DNA of 64,000 bases from Budorcas taxicolor (GCF_023091745.1 NC_068920.1:151743622-151807621); one strand, 5' to 3'; shown: positions 22,640 through 34,165, numbered from the stretch's first letter. The notes: generated by a model from the letters alone, not told the origin. Numbers and translations are program-made.

Positions 22640-22790
22640 CAAGCATCCTACCCCCGTGGGACTCACTGGGACAAATATACTGATGTTTGTGTATATAATA
22701 TACTCACTTGCCATGCTGTGAGTAATAAAGTCCTTTGTCTCTGACCCAGGACTCTTGTGTTTCCTACAGGTACCCACAGTAGCTCACAAA
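22640..22790 (+). mobile_element. Possible LTR fragment of an endogenous retrovirus
   Basis: The stretch 'cttgccatgctgtgagtaataaagtcctttgtctctgacccaggactc' style text (22710-22752) resembles an R/U5 region with its polyadenylation signal. No internal viral genes, primer-binding site or second LTR were seen, so at most it is a solo or broken LTR. Confidence 0.35.
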
Positions 22791-23300
22791 CAGGACACAA
22801 TCCCATACTTTTCCTAGTTCTTGATAGATATCCCCAGCCTAAGCTTGCAATGAGGGCTAGAGTTTGCTGCTCAACATGTCTGTGGGATGAATGGCTGTCA
22901 GCCATAAAAATTGCTGCTACACACAGAGTTCCTCAGGGATTAGAATGGGTTCCTGGTACTGTAGCAACTTTACACTTCACTAATGCATTGTTCTTGAGGA
23001 AAGCTGACTTGGGGGGATAACATATTCTTGCACGGAAGTTTCCCAGTATGCTTCCTGAAACGTTAGTTTCCAAAAAAAGGCGGGGAAAGGAAATTCTATA
23101 GTGAAATAAATTTAAGAAATGCCACAGTCCACCTCTTCCCCTTGGATTTACAGAGTCTTCAGTATATGAAAGACTCTGACAAGTCCTGTAGCAAAGGACT
23201 CTGTTCCATTTTACTAAACCTGGGATTTTCTGAAAAGACCTGATTGGGACATTTCTCTCTCTCTTTTTTCAAATAATATTTTTGGTACTAAATTTCATGC
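22791..23300. other. Non-coding DNA, no confident assignment
   Basis: Could be decayed sequence linked to the LTR-like piece before it, or single-copy DNA. No exon seen. Confidence 0.35.
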
Positions 23301-23622
23301 AAGGCGATCAAACCTGTCAATCCTAAAGGAAATCAACCCTGAATGTTCACTGGAAGGACTAATGCTAAAGTTGAAGCTCCACTACTTTGGCTACCTGGTA
23401 CGAAGAACTGATTCATTGGGAAAGACTCTGATACTGGAAAAGACTGAAGGCAAGAGGAGAAGGGGACAACAGAGGATGAGATGGTTGGATGGCATCACCG
23501 ACTCAATGGACATAAGTTTGAACAAACTGCAGGAGATGGTGAAGGACAGGGAAGCCTGGTGTGCTGCAGTTCATGGGGTCACAAAGAGTTGGACATGACT
23601 TAGCACCTGAACAACAACAGCA
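23301..23622 (+). mobile_element. BovB LINE 3' end
   Basis: From 'aaggcgatcaaacctgtcaatcctaaagg' to 'cacctgaacaacaacagcaa'. Includes the BovB marker text 'aggatgagatggttggatgg'. 5'-truncated to about 320 bases. Confidence 0.93.
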
Positions 23623-24527
23623 AACTTTCCTGCCAACCTTTTGAAAAATGCTGGAACTGCCTGAATTTGGAAGCAGAGGATTTCTTAAAGTTCCCCCTTT
23701 CCCTCATTTTTAGTGGAACTAAGCCTTGGGTTTTCGGCTCAGGAAATGGATGGAGGCAGCACCAGGGCCCCTGCACTGCAGGATTTCAGGGAACTCTACC
23801 AGCACGGAGACCAGCAGACCAGCCTCCTTAGTGCTCTGTGTTCTTTCTGTATGAACAGAGCCTCAGGAGTCATTTAAGGTAGCAGCCCAGGGAACACGTC
23901 ATCAAAAAGAATGTGTCCTGAGAGAGCCTCCTTCGTGCTGCGGCCTTTGTATATTTCCTGTACTGCAGCCAGGGGACATTTGCTGATAGTAGGCACAAGT
24001 GAAACCATTTTTAGCCCTGGCCTCTTGAACCAAACGAAGGCAGTGAAGACCAACTCCCTCAGTCCACGTGAAAAGGGGAAGGAGACGGTCTTAGCTCTCA
24101 TACCAGCCACAAGAAGCAACGCTGACCAGGTGTGACACACAGTGGGCCAGGCAGGTCCTGCCACCCCAACCTGCAATTCTGACAGCAATTTCAGGGCCGG
24201 AAGTCCTCGCTGTCAGAATCACCCTTTTGGTCAGTGGATGGTTTCCAGGCTGCAAGCCTCTTTGCCCCCAGGAAGAAAGATCCTCTTGGGTCACACTGCC
24301 TCTGAAAACCCAAGAGTGACATAAGTTAAGGAGTAGTCCAAAGAATTAATACACAGGATGTCAGTGAATGTTGTAAGAAAAAAAAAAAACCAAACAGTTG
24401 CATGCTGACATAAGCTCAGGCAATTCGGCAGCCTCTGTGGAAAGTCACTGAGCCTAGTTCAGAGCTGAGAAGCCGTGATGGAGAAAAGTCTCTGACTTAT
24501 CTGTGCGTTGAGTAGTCATTTAGGGGG
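23623..24527. other. Single-copy-like non-coding DNA
   Basis: No repeat recognised. Poly-A at about 24378-24390. No splice-supported exon. Confidence 0.45.
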
Positions 24528-24880
24528 TTCCCAGGTGGCTCAGTGGTAAAGATTCCCCTGCCAGTGCAGGAGACAGGATTGGATCCCTGGTCTGGGAACA
24601 TCCCATGGGCTACAGAGCCACAAAGCCCCTACTATGCCACAACCTCAACTGAACCCGAGCTCTAGAGCCAGCAAGCCACAACTAACAAGCCCCTGGGCTG
24701 CAACTAGTGAAGCCCAAGGATTCTAGAGCTTGTGCTCTGCCGCAAGAGAATCCATTGCAACAAGAAGCCCACATATCACAACCTAGAGAGTAGTCCCTGC
24801 TTGCTGCAACTAGGGGAAATCCCACACAGCAGTGAAGACCCAGCACAGCCAGAAATAAATGAACAAATAGATTAAAAAGA
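24528..24880 (+). mobile_element. CHR-type SINE, near full length
   Basis: Complete sense order: head 'cccaggtggctcagtggtaaag', 'gatccctggtctgggaaca', repeated 'gccacaac' body, and 'gaagacccagcacagccagaaata' tail. Confidence 0.93.
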
Positions 24881-25665
24881 TCACTGATCATAGGTTACCG
24901 TAACAAATATAAAAATCACGAAAATACTTGAAATGTTGAGAGAATCACCAAAATGTGGCACAAAGACACGAAACAAGCAAATGCTGTTAGGAAAAATGGT
25001 GCTGATAGATTGGTGGATGTACAATGTACAAAAAAAAAAAAAAAGTTATCTGTGAAGTGCAATAAAACAAGATGGAATAACTGAAGTCCAGAAACACGAT
25101 GAGACTTTCCCTAAGTCACCCAGTGCATCAGTCTACAGTCAAGAATTCATTCATTCTTCATCATTTCACTGAGCCCCTGCTCTGCTCTGCAGAGACACAC
25201 ACAGTACACACCAGAAATCTCAGGCTTGGAATCTACATTATAGAAATGTTGACCGAGTGTTTTCAAGATAAATATATTTTTTAAAGAGACATAAGAAAAT
25301 ATACATGTCCGCTCATTTGAGCAGAAGAAATACAGTAAGGATAAACCAGAGGCTAATGGGATTGGCCATCTACAGGGGTTAGGTGCAAACAAGGTTGAAA
25401 GAAGGGGAAGCACACACAAGGTGGCGAAGAGAAAGACCAGTGGAATTTCTTTGTCTTCTTGTGTAGCTCTGACTCACAGAACCTTGACAATGTTTCACAG
25501 ACTCTAAAGCTAATTAATAGAAGCAACTAGGGTGCAAGGACAACCCCCAAAGTAATTCAAACAGTAACAGATGAACTCAACTGTATGACAAATGAAATAA
25601 CATCACCCCGCAGAAGGCAAAGGGGGAAGAAACAAAGCTAATTAAGCAACTTTGGGAAACAGTTT
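24881..25665. other. Non-coding DNA, AT-rich
   Basis: No exon or confident repeat; A15 tract at about 25030-25044. Confidence 0.4.
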
Positions 25666-25722
25666 GACTGGATATAGACATTTACTTTCCCACCAATAGT
25701 GCACAAGGGTTCCCTTTTCTCT

Positions 25723-26702
25723 CAGTTCAGTTCAGTCGCTGAGTCATGTCTGACTCTTTGTGACCCCATGGACTGCAGCATGCCAGGCTTCCCTGTCCAT
25801 CATTAACTCTCAGAGCTTGCTCAAACTCAAGTCTATTGAGTCAGTGATGCCATCCAACCATCTCATCCTCTGTTGTTCCCTTCTGCTCCTGCCTTCGATC
25901 TTTCCCAGCATCAGGGTCTTTTCCAATGAGTCAGTTCCATGCATCAGGTGGCCAAAGTATTGGAGTTTCAGCTTCAGGATCAGTCTTTCCAATGAATATT
26001 CAGGACTGATTTCCTTTAGGATGGACTGGTTTGATCTCCTTGCAGTTGAAGCAACTCTCAAGAGTCTTCTCCAACACCACAGTTCAAGAACATCAATTCT
26101 TTGGTGCTCAGCTTTCTTTATAGTCCCACTCTCACATCCATACATGACTCCTGGAAAAACCATAGCTTTGACTAGGCGAACCTTTGTTGACAAAGTAATG
26201 TCTCTACTTTTTAATATGCTGTCTAGGTTGGTCAAAGCTTTTCTTCCAAGGAATGAATGTCTTTTAATTTAATGACTGCAGTCACCATCTGCAGTGATTT
26301 TGGAGTACCCCCCAAAATAAAGTCTGTCACTGTTTCCATTGTTTCCCCATCTATTTGACATGAAGTGATGGCTGGATGCCATAATCTTAGTTTTCTGAAG
26401 ATTGAGTTTTAAGCCAACTTTTTCACTCTCTTCTTTCACTTTCATCAAGAGGCTCTTTTGTTCTTCACTTTCTGCCATAGGGGTGGTGTCATCTGTGTAT
26501 GTGAAGTTATTGATATTTCTCCCGGCAATCTTGATTTCAGCTTGTGCTTTGTCCAGCCTGGCATTTCGCTTGATGTACTCTGCATATAAGCTAAATAAAC
26601 AGGGTAACAATATACAGCCTAGACGTACTCCTTTCCTGATTTGGAACCAGTCTGTTATTCCATGTCCAGTTCTAACTGTTGCTTCTTGACCTGCATACAG
26701 AT
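25723..26702 (-). mobile_element. BovB LINE 3' part, antisense, with TSD
   Basis: About 980 bases from the BovB 3' end (cagttcagttcagtcgctga) back into the RT palm. A perfect 13-base TSD (ttcccttttctct, 25710-25722 and 26703-26715) places it in the L1. Confidence 0.95.
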
Positions 26703-27045
26703 TTCCCTTTTCTCTACAACCTCACCAACAGTTGTTTTTTTTCTTAAATAATAGCCATTCTGACAAATGTGAAGTGATATCTCATGTTGGTTTTGATCCT
26801 CATTTCCCTGATGATTAGTGATGCTGAGGATCTTCTCACGTGCCTGTTGGCCATCTGTATGTCTTCTTTGGAAAAACGTCTTTTCAGATCATCTGCCCAT
26901 GTTTTAACTGGATTGTTTGTTTTTTGGTGTTGAGTCGTATGAGATTTTTGTATATTTTAGATACTAAACCCTTATCAGATGTATCATTTTCAAATATCTT
27001 CTCCAATTCAGTGGGTGTTGTTTTGCTGATGGTTTCCTTCCCTGT

Positions 27046-27250
27046 GTGCTCAGCTGCTCAGCCGTGTCTGACTCTTTGCGACCCCATGGACTGTAGCCTG
27101 CCAGGCTCCTCTGGCCGGGGGATTTTCCAGGTGAGAATACTGGAACAGATGCTATTTCCTCCTCCAAGGGAATCTTCCCAACCTAGGGATAGAACTTGCA
27201 TCTCCTGTGTTTCCTGCATAGGCAGGCAGATCCTTTACCACCTGGGAAAC
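27046..27250 (-). mobile_element. Bov-tA SINE, antisense, inside L1, with TSD
   Basis: Antisense Bov-tA from 'gtgctcagctgctcagccgtg' to 'tttaccacctgggaaac'. TSD ccttccctgt (27036-27045) versus ccttcgctgt (27251-27260); L1 text is continuous once it is removed. Confidence 0.94.
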
Positions 27251-28200
27251 CCTTCGCTGTACAAAAGGTTTTGAGTTTGATGTAACCCCATCTGTTTATT
27301 TTTGGTTTTGTTTGCCTTGCCTGATGACACATGTATATATATAAATACTACTAAGACCAATGTCAAGAAGTGTACTGACTTTGTTTTCCTCTAGAAGTTT
27401 TATGGTTTCAGGTCTTACATTTAAGTCTTTAATTCGTTATGAATTTATTTTTGTGCATGGTGTAAGATGACTCTTTGGCGTGTAGCTGTCCAGTTTGGCC
27501 GACACCACTTATTGAAGTGGCTGTCTTTCCTCGTTGTATATTCCTGCCTTCTTTGTCAAAGATTAACTGCTCATATAAGTATGGGTTCAATTCTGGACTC
27601 TCTGTTCTACTCCATCCATCTGTGGGTCTATTTGTGTGCCAATACTGTACTGTTTTGATTACTGTGAGTTTGCAGTATAGCTTGAAACCAGGGAATGTGA
27701 TACTTCCAACTTTGTTCTTCTCCCTCAAGATTATTTTGGCTATTCAGGGCCTTTTGTATTTCCAGACTAAAGTTTTAGAATTGCGTGTTCTATTTCTGTG
27801 AAAACATGCCTTTGCCATTTCGATAGGGATTGCCTTGAATATGTGTATTGACTTTTACCTCCTTAGTTAGATTTATTCCTATGTATTTTACTCTTTTTGA
27901 AGCAATTGTGAATGGGGTTGTTTTCTTAATTTCTTCCTGATCATTTGTTATAAATATATGTGTCATAGATTTCTGTGTATTAATTTTGTATCCCATGACT
28001 TCACTGAATTCATTGAGGAGCTCTAGCAGTATTTTGGTCCCATCTTTAGGATATTCTTTGCGTAGTATCATGTCATCTGCAAATAGTGGCAGTTTTATTT
28101 TCTTTCTTTCCATTTTGAATTCCTTTTATTTCTTTTTCTTGTCTGATTGCGGTGGCTAGGACTTCTAATACTATGTTGAATACAAGTGACAGAGTTTTTC

Positions 28201-28900
28201 CTGTTTGCATTTCAATTTGGAATGCTTCTATTGGCATATTTTGAGACTCATCGATTCTTTCTTTGGCTGTATCTAGTCTACTGATATGCCTATCAAAGGC
28301 ATTCTTCATTTTTGTTACAGTGATTTTGATTTCTAGCATTTCCTTATGAGTCTTAGAATTTCTACCTCTGCTTACATTATTTATCTGTTCTTACACGCTG
28401 TCTACTCTTTCTATATTAATCCCCTTAACATGTTAATCATAGCTTCAAATACTTTATCTGACAAGTCCAAATCTTGCATCATATTTGAGTCTTGGAGTGA
28501 TGCTTGCTTTGTCTCTTCATACCAGGCTTTTTTGTGTCCTTTGGCAAGGCTTGTAATTTTTTGTTGAAAGCTGGCCAAGAGGTATCCGGTACTAGGAACT
28601 GAGGTAACCAGGATTTTAGTGTGAAGTTTTATGTTAACCTCGCTAAAAGCAGGGCTGTCTTTCAGGTTTGCTGCAGCCATAGGTGCCAGAGGCTTCAGTT
28701 TCTTCTAGTTCCTTGCTGTTTTCTCTCCTATTGTCTTTGAGTCTCCCTAAGAAGTCTATCTTAAATAGCATCTTTGTCTTGCAGCTCTCTAAGCAATAGT
28801 TGACCTGTTGACGTGTGCTGTGGCACTAGGGAGGGAAGCATTCTGTAGTCTTACGATTAAATCCCAATTGTTTGTTTCATCTTTGTAGTGTGCTTGAGTG
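28201..28900 (-). mobile_element. L1 ORF1/5' region joined directly to the ORF2 RT region, antisense
   Basis: On the minus strand, frames near 28680-28345 and 28339-28220 read like an L1 ORF1 N-terminal half: SDKVFEAMINML, then the coiled-coil-like MLEIKITVTKMKNAFDRHIS and AKERIDESQNMP. The next bases downstream on that strand are already the ORF2 RT region, so ORF1 C-terminus, the inter-ORF segment and the ORF2 endonuclease are missing. Confidence 0.65.
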
Positions 28901-28914
28901 ACTGGGCTGTAACT

Positions 28915-29103
28915 TTATTCTGCCTGCCAATGCAAGAAACACAAGAGACTCAGGTTTGATCCCAGGGTCAGGAAGATCTCTTGGAGGAAGAAATGGCAAC
29001 CCACTCCAATATTCTTGCCTGGAAAACCCCATGGACAGAGGAGCCTGGAGGGCTACAGTCCATGGGATCGCAAAGAGTTGGACATGGCTGAGCACACGTG
29101 CAC
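28915..29103 (+). mobile_element. Bov-tA SINE
   Basis: Sense Bov-tA lacking the first bases of the head (starts 'ctgcctgccaatgcaagaaac') and ending 'gttggacatggctgagcac'. Confidence 0.92.
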
Positions 29104-29229
29104 TGCATAAGTTCCTGGACTGTGAGCTTCTTAGCTCCTCCCTCACTCCCATTTGAGACAGGACGTCTGCCCTTTACCAAGATCAGATAAGACTCTTCCT
29201 TGGAGGCAGACCTTTGTTACCAACAAATG

Positions 29230-29443
29230 TGTTGTGCTTTCACGCTCAGTTGGGTCTGACTCTTTGAGACCCCATGGGACTAGAGCCTGCCAAGATCCTC
29301 TGTCCATGGGGTTCTCCAGGCAAGAACGCTGGAGTGGGTTGCCATTTCCTTCTCCAGGGGATCTTCCCGATCCAGGGATTGAACCCACAGTGGCAGTGGG
29401 ATGCAGTGGGATGCGTGGCATCTTTATCATTAGCACCACATGG
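29230..29443 (-). mobile_element. Bov-tA SINE, antisense
   Basis: 'cagttgggtctgactctttg' through 'caagaacgctggagtgggttgcc'. A short internal duplication (cagtgggatg repeated at about 29393-29412) lengthens the head region. Confidence 0.92.
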
Positions 29444-29489
29444 CTCCCTTACAGACAGAGATCTAGGTGTATTTGAAAAATGGTCAATT

Positions 29490-29683
29490 CCTTCCCTGTT
29501 GCTCATTGGTAAAGAATCCACCTGCAATGCAGGAGACTTGGGTTTGATCCCTGGATTGGGAAGATCCCCTGAAGAAGGAAATGGCAACACACTCCAGTAT
29601 TCTTATCTGGGAAATTCCATGGACAGAGGAGTCTGGCAGGCTACAGTCCATGACGTGACTTAGCAACTAAACAACAACAGTGA
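29490..29683 (+). mobile_element. Bov-tA SINE
   Basis: Sense copy from 'ttccctgttgctcattggta' to 'aactaaacaacaacag'. Third of three Bov-tA copies in alternating orientation within 770 bases. Confidence 0.92.
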
Positions 29684-29689
29684 CTCTTC

Positions 29690-30540
29690 CTCTGTTCCTT
29701 CTAAAAGTGAGAGAGAATTTCTCTCTAGCCTTCTTTGTGAGAACCTGGAGATAAAACCTGGAGCTAAAACCCACATATATTTTATCTAGGAATTTTAAAC
29801 TCTCAACGTGGTCCACACCGAGCCTCCAGCAATCTATCGATTACCATCAGAAGTGTTCCTGCCCGTTACGGCTCCAGAGGCTCCCCTGGGGAGGCTTATC
29901 AGGTTGTGATTCTGTGTTTTCCCCCGAGTCCAGTTTTTCAGGAAGGGTTTGCCCTGTGGACTCAGTTCTCTGGTGGATCTAAGATTTGCAGTTTCTTCAG
30001 TTTGGTCTTCCTGCAAGGCTGGAAATGATACCTCCTGAGGTCTTTATGTGTTGAAGTTGGAAATGAAAGGCTGTGCATATACGTGTAACTTTTAAAAAAC
30101 ACTTCTTAAATGTCATCCTAAACATTTTCGGTTATTATCATTTGCAAACTGACAGACTCCTGTCCTCAAGGTGCTCACAATTTGGAAGCAGGTGGCAGAG
30201 AGAGTCTGTCATTAATTTTGGAAAATTCTCAGCCATTCTTTCTTCCAAAATCTCTCCTCCTCCTTTGCCTCTTTCTTCCCTTTTGGGATTTTCATTACAC
30301 AAGTGTTTGACCTTTTGTAATTGTCCTACAGTTTCTGGGGTTTTTTTCTTTTTTCTTTTTTTTTGAGCCCATGGCTTGTGGAATCTTAGCCCCCCACCAA
30401 CCAGGAATCAAACACGGGCCCCTGGCAGTGAAAGCACCAAGTCTTAACCACTGGATCACCAAGGAATTCCTAGTTTTGAATATTCTGTTCCCTTAATTTT
30501 TTTCCCATTCTTTTTTTTCTCTTTGCATGACAGTTTGAGA
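29690..30540 (-). mobile_element. Old L1 5' region/HAL1-like fragment, antisense
   Basis: 'ctctggtggatctaagatttgcagtttcttcag' style text (29970-30002) and 'ggaaaattctcagccattct' (30219-30238) resemble the 5' parts of older L1 elements in antisense. Probably the outer part of the L1 that starts at 25666. Split by a CHR at 30340-30471; L1-like text resumes after it ('ctgttcccttaatttttttcccattc'). Confidence 0.5.
30340..30471 (-). mobile_element. CHR-type SINE fragment, antisense
   Basis: Poly-T tail, 'cttgtggaatcttagcccccc', and head complement 'taaccactggatcaccaagga'. Confidence 0.87.
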
Positions 30541-31094
30541 CATAAATAATGATATCAGTAAATAAATGGGATGAAGAGTGAGGAGCGCTGAGAAATGTCC
30601 CGAGAAATGTCCCAAGAATATCTATGGGGGAACCTGCTCCACCAAGGTGGAGGCTGGGTCAGCATAGACCACATGGCCATAGTGCCCATTCCTCTGGGAT
30701 CTGAAGGGTGCTGGGACAGAGAAAGAGGCAAACTGGAGGAGGCAGGAGGCCCTGGTTTCTCCAGCTCCCGGCCAACCGCTTTCTCCTCTATCCTTGTGCC
30801 TCTCTGTTTAATCGTCCTCACCTTTAGATTGCTTTGTCAGCTCTTCTGTGCTCACCTGGGCTATTGATTCACAGTGGAGATGCTGAACAGAGCCAGAGCG
30901 GGGGTGGAGAGTGGGCTCTAACAGCCCTCCTCCTCGAGACTGATTAGTGATACCCTGTTAGTGACGCTGGGAAGAAGAAAGCTGCCAGGAGAGCTCTGGT
31001 CCCAGCATCCTGCAGCCACACGCCTTGAGCAAGGCAAGCGAAGGTCGGAGCAGCATCCTATTTGCTGCTGTGCGTCCTTGCATGTGTTAGCCAC
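30541..31094. other. Single-copy-like non-coding DNA
   Basis: Contains a short direct repeat (gagaaatgtccc at 30589 and 30602). No exon seen. Confidence 0.4.
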
Positions 31095-31580
31095 ACTTCT
31101 TTGACAGCATATGCTGTGAGATAAACATTATTATCCCCACTTTGTTGTTTAGTCGCTAAGTCGTGTCCAACTCTTTGCAACCCCATGGATTGCAGGACTC
31201 CAGACTTCCCTCACTCTCTCCCAAAGGTTGCCCAAATTCATGTCCATGGAGTCACTGATGTTATCCAACCATCTCATCCTCTGCCACTCTTTTCTCCGTT
31301 TGACTTCAATCTTTCCCAGCATCAGGGTCTTTTCCAATGAGCTGGCTCTTTGGATCAGGTGGTCTAAGTACTGGAGCTTCAGCTTCAGCATCAGTCCTTC
31401 CAATGAATATTCAGAGTTGATTTCCTTTAGGATTGACTGGTTTGGTCTCCTTGCTGTCCCCACTTTACAGACAAGAAAATGAGGTGCCAGGGGAGGGGGT
31501 GTGCTCATCTGGCCTTTCTGCATGACGCTAGAAAGGGTCAGGACTGGGATTCAAAGCCAGGGTCCCAACTTTAAGGCCAA
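31095..31580 (-). mobile_element. MIR SINE, antisense, split by a BovB
   Basis: 'gataaacattattatccccacttt' and, after the BovB, 'acagacaagaaaatgaggtgcca' together give the antisense MIR core. The 3' remainder (to about 31580) is degraded. Confidence 0.78.
31144..31456 (-). mobile_element. BovB LINE 3' end, antisense, inserted in MIR, with TSD
   Basis: 313 bases of BovB 3' end. A perfect 10-base TSD tccccacttt (31134-31143 and 31457-31466) restores an uninterrupted MIR core. Confidence 0.95.
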
Positions 31581-32085
31581 GCTCCCTCCCCTTTATCCCC
31601 ACAGGGGTGGGCAGGCCCAGTGTGAGTGAGCCTTGCCCTCTATGACCTCTGCTGTCAGCATCTGACCCCTAGATGCACAGGTAAGTGCTGTGGGGGATGG
31701 CAAGGCAGGCCTGATGGAAATCTGGCTCGCCGCCTCCATTGTCTCAGCATCTTGTAATCTAGTCCTGGGCAGGGGGCTACGGGTAGAGGCCACTTTTCAT
31801 GGGAATTCAAGCAAGGAGGGAGTGTGAACCAACAGACTGGGACCCAGGCCAAGAGAGCAGAAAGAAAGCTGGGGCCTCAGCCAAGGCACCAGGCCCCCGG
31901 GTGCCTCCAGCTGGATGGGGCCATGCGGGCTGGTCCAGATGTGGGTCACAGAGTTGCTGACGGCTCCTTGTCAGCAACAGAGAGAAAAAGAGCCAACTAA
32001 GGGGACAAGCCAGCCGATGAATTGCTGCCGTCCAGGGAAACGGGCCTCTGGCCACTCAGGGAAGGAGCCAAATCTATTCTGAGGA
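31581..32085. other. Single-copy-like non-coding DNA
   Basis: No repeat or exon recognised. Confidence 0.4.
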
Positions 32086-32287
32086 AGGCTTCCCAGGTGG
32101 CCCAGTGGGTAAAGAATCTGCCTGCCAATGCAGGAGAAGCAAGAGACGTGTGTGCAGTCCCTGGGTTGGGAAGATCCCCCTGGGGGAGGAAATAGCAACC
32201 CACTCCAGTGTTCTTTCCTGGGAAAATTCCATGGACAGTCCATGGGGTCGCTAGGAGTCAGACACAACTGAGTAAGTGAGCAGCAGT
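32086..32287 (+). mobile_element. Bov-tA SINE
   Basis: Sense copy from ggcttcccaggtggcccagt to 'cagacacaactgagtaagtgagcagcag', with a small deletion in the Bov-A part. Confidence 0.92.
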
Positions 32288-32559
32288 TATGAGGGAGCAG
32301 AGAGCCTTCTTAGAGGAGGGAACCCCAGGGGTAAGCAGAGGCTGGTCAGGGCAAGAAGGGAACAGGGCCTTTCGGGGTGGGGGCAGCAGGTAAGAAGAGC
32401 TTATTGGTGAGAGCTGTCTCTTCCAGCTGAGGAGTTCAAGTTCAAACAGTTCGGTCTAGCCTGAGAGTCAGATGTGAAATATAGCATAGCAAGAAATGAG
32501 GTTGGGGTGTGGAAAGGATCCAGATGCCAGATAGTAAATGGGACATACTTACACTTAAA

Positions 32560-32640
32560 AAAAAAAAAAAGATTGTTTATCTGAAATTCAAATTTAACTG
32601 GACATCCTGTATTTTGTGTGCTAAATCTGGCAACTCCAGC
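32560..32640. mobile_element. Old DNA-transposon-like fragment
   Basis: After an A14 tract, 'ttgtttatctgaaattcaaa' and 'tggacatcctgtattttgtg' match the element seen at 22530-22630. Family not named. Confidence 0.5.
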
Positions 32641-33520
32641 CTTGGGGGCCATTTGGACTTCATTCCTAAGTCGTGGGAGCCATTAGCGGCTTGGTGAAAT
32701 TTGCTGTTTAACAGGAGGTGAGCAGCAGTGTGACATGCAGGGGACAGCGAGACCAGTGAAGAGAAGCTTTAGGGGTGAAGTGTGGGTGGGCACGGAGAGA
32801 TTTATTAGAGAGGTAAAGTAGTAGAGCTTGGTGAGCAGTTGAGTGTGGAAACAGAAAACAGGATGGTCAAGGATGACACCCAAGTTTCTGGGCACCTCAA
32901 CAGACGATGGTGGCCTTTCCTAGGAAGAGAAACAGATTCGGGAGGAGGGAAAAGCCAAGGCCAGCTTTTGACATAAGGCCTCTCAAGAAGAGGGATCTGG
33001 GACACAGCTGGAGATGGGATCTGGATCCAGGTGAGGGATCGGGGCAGGGAGCCAGCATTTGGAAATGATCAGCTTTTGGAGGGAAACCCCTGAATTCGTG
33101 GGGAGGGAGGAAGCCCTCAGGGAAACTCTCTAGGGTAAGAAGGAATGGGGGCTGAGAAGGGACCCCTGAGAAATAATAATATTTCAGAGGAAGCAGAGGG
33201 AAGAGAAGCCAGAAAATTAGATCCAGAGGCTTCGGCAGAGGTTTAGAGAAACACAGGAAGGGTCTTCATGACACTGTGTCCCCCCAAGAATCTAAGGCAG
33301 GACAGCGTCAAACAAGAACAAGCTTGAGAGGGTCAAACGTTACCAAGCCATCAAGTCACGTGAGAACAGAAAGTGATCCTGTAGACCTGGTCCTAGAGAC
33401 CCAGGGAGGCGTGCTCCAGGGATGGGCAGGGGCGAAAGCCAGATAGGAGGGGGTGAGGAGAGAGTGGGAGGCAGGACTTTGATTGACAGCCACTTGGACA
33501 TGGGATCAGCCCAGGTATCT
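32641..33520 (-). mobile_element. L2 LINE 3' region, antisense, long fragment
   Basis: 'ggccatttggacttcattcc', 'aaggatgacacccaagtttctggg', 'gtgagaacagaaagtgatcc' and 'gcgaaagccagataggaggg' occur in the order expected of an antisense L2 over about 0.9 kb. Diverged, so the boundaries are rough. Confidence 0.6.
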
Positions 33521-33696
33521 GCCCTCTGTCCCTCCTCAGGCCCTGAAACTGACAGTGAAGGGTAAGAGCAGGTATAAACCAGCCCATGCTCACAACGAAG
33601 CTGGGACAGGAGCACAAGCAGAAAAGAAGACCTCAACAAACCTTTGGAAGAAGGGATGCTAACAGAGAGGTAACTATAATCTGAAATGCCTGCAGA

Positions 33697-33810
33697 GGGA
33701 TTTCTCTGGCGGCTCAGTGGTTCAGACTTCACAGTTCCACCGCAGGGGACTCAGGTTCCCTGGAACTAAGATCCCCCATGCCACAATGTGTGGCCGAAAG
33801 AAAAAAGGAA
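33697..33810 (+). mobile_element. CHR-type SINE, short form
   Basis: Head gggatttctctggcggctca, then 'ggttccctggaactaagat', and an A-rich end. Confidence 0.83.
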
Positions 33811-33961
33811 AAAATGAAGGGCCCTCAGAGAAGAGACCAAGGAGGAGCCAGTCAGTTTGTCCTGAGCATCCCAGAGGCTCGGGTCACGGAGGGACCAGGT
33901 CTGGTGGGAAGCCTAGACACAGAAAGATGTCTCTCAGGTCTTACAGGGGTAAATGACCACC
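33811..33961. other. Single-copy-like spacer
   Basis: No feature recognised. Confidence 0.35.
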
Positions 33962-34165
33962 TGCAGACCGGTTAAGATTCCGCCTGCAATGCGGGAGACC
34001 TGGATTTGATCCCTGGGTTGGGAAGATCCTCTGGAGGAAGGCAGGGCAACCCACTCCAGCATTCTTGGCTGGAGAATCCCCATGGACAGAGAAGCCTGGA
34101 GGGCTATCATCCGTGGGGTCACCAAGAGTCAGATATAGCTGAGCAACTAAGCACAGCACAGCACA
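33962..34165 (+). mobile_element. Bov-tA SINE
   Basis: Sense copy from 'cagaccggttaagattccgcc' to 'actaagcacagcacagcaca'. Confidence 0.91.

Larger units (their letters stand above)
25666..28200 (-). mobile_element. L1 LINE ORF2 region, antisense, heavily interrupted
   Basis: Antisense L1 ORF2 text: 'cccaccaatagtgcacaaggg', 'gccattctgacaaatgtgaag', 'gtccagtttggccgacaccac', and 'catgtcatctgcaaatagtggc', which covers the RT active-site region. It contains a BovB (25723-26702) and a Bov-tA (27046-27250), each with a clear TSD. ORF2 stops are frequent, so the element is inactive. Confidence 0.92.

Noticed and set aside
22757..23020. Retroviral gene downstream of the LTR-like piece
   Set aside because: No recognisable gag or pol motif, too short, and no primer-binding site.
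25760..26272. 170-codon open frame on the + strand
   Set aside because: Antisense of BovB coding sequence; BovB leaves long open frames on its reverse strand in several copies here.
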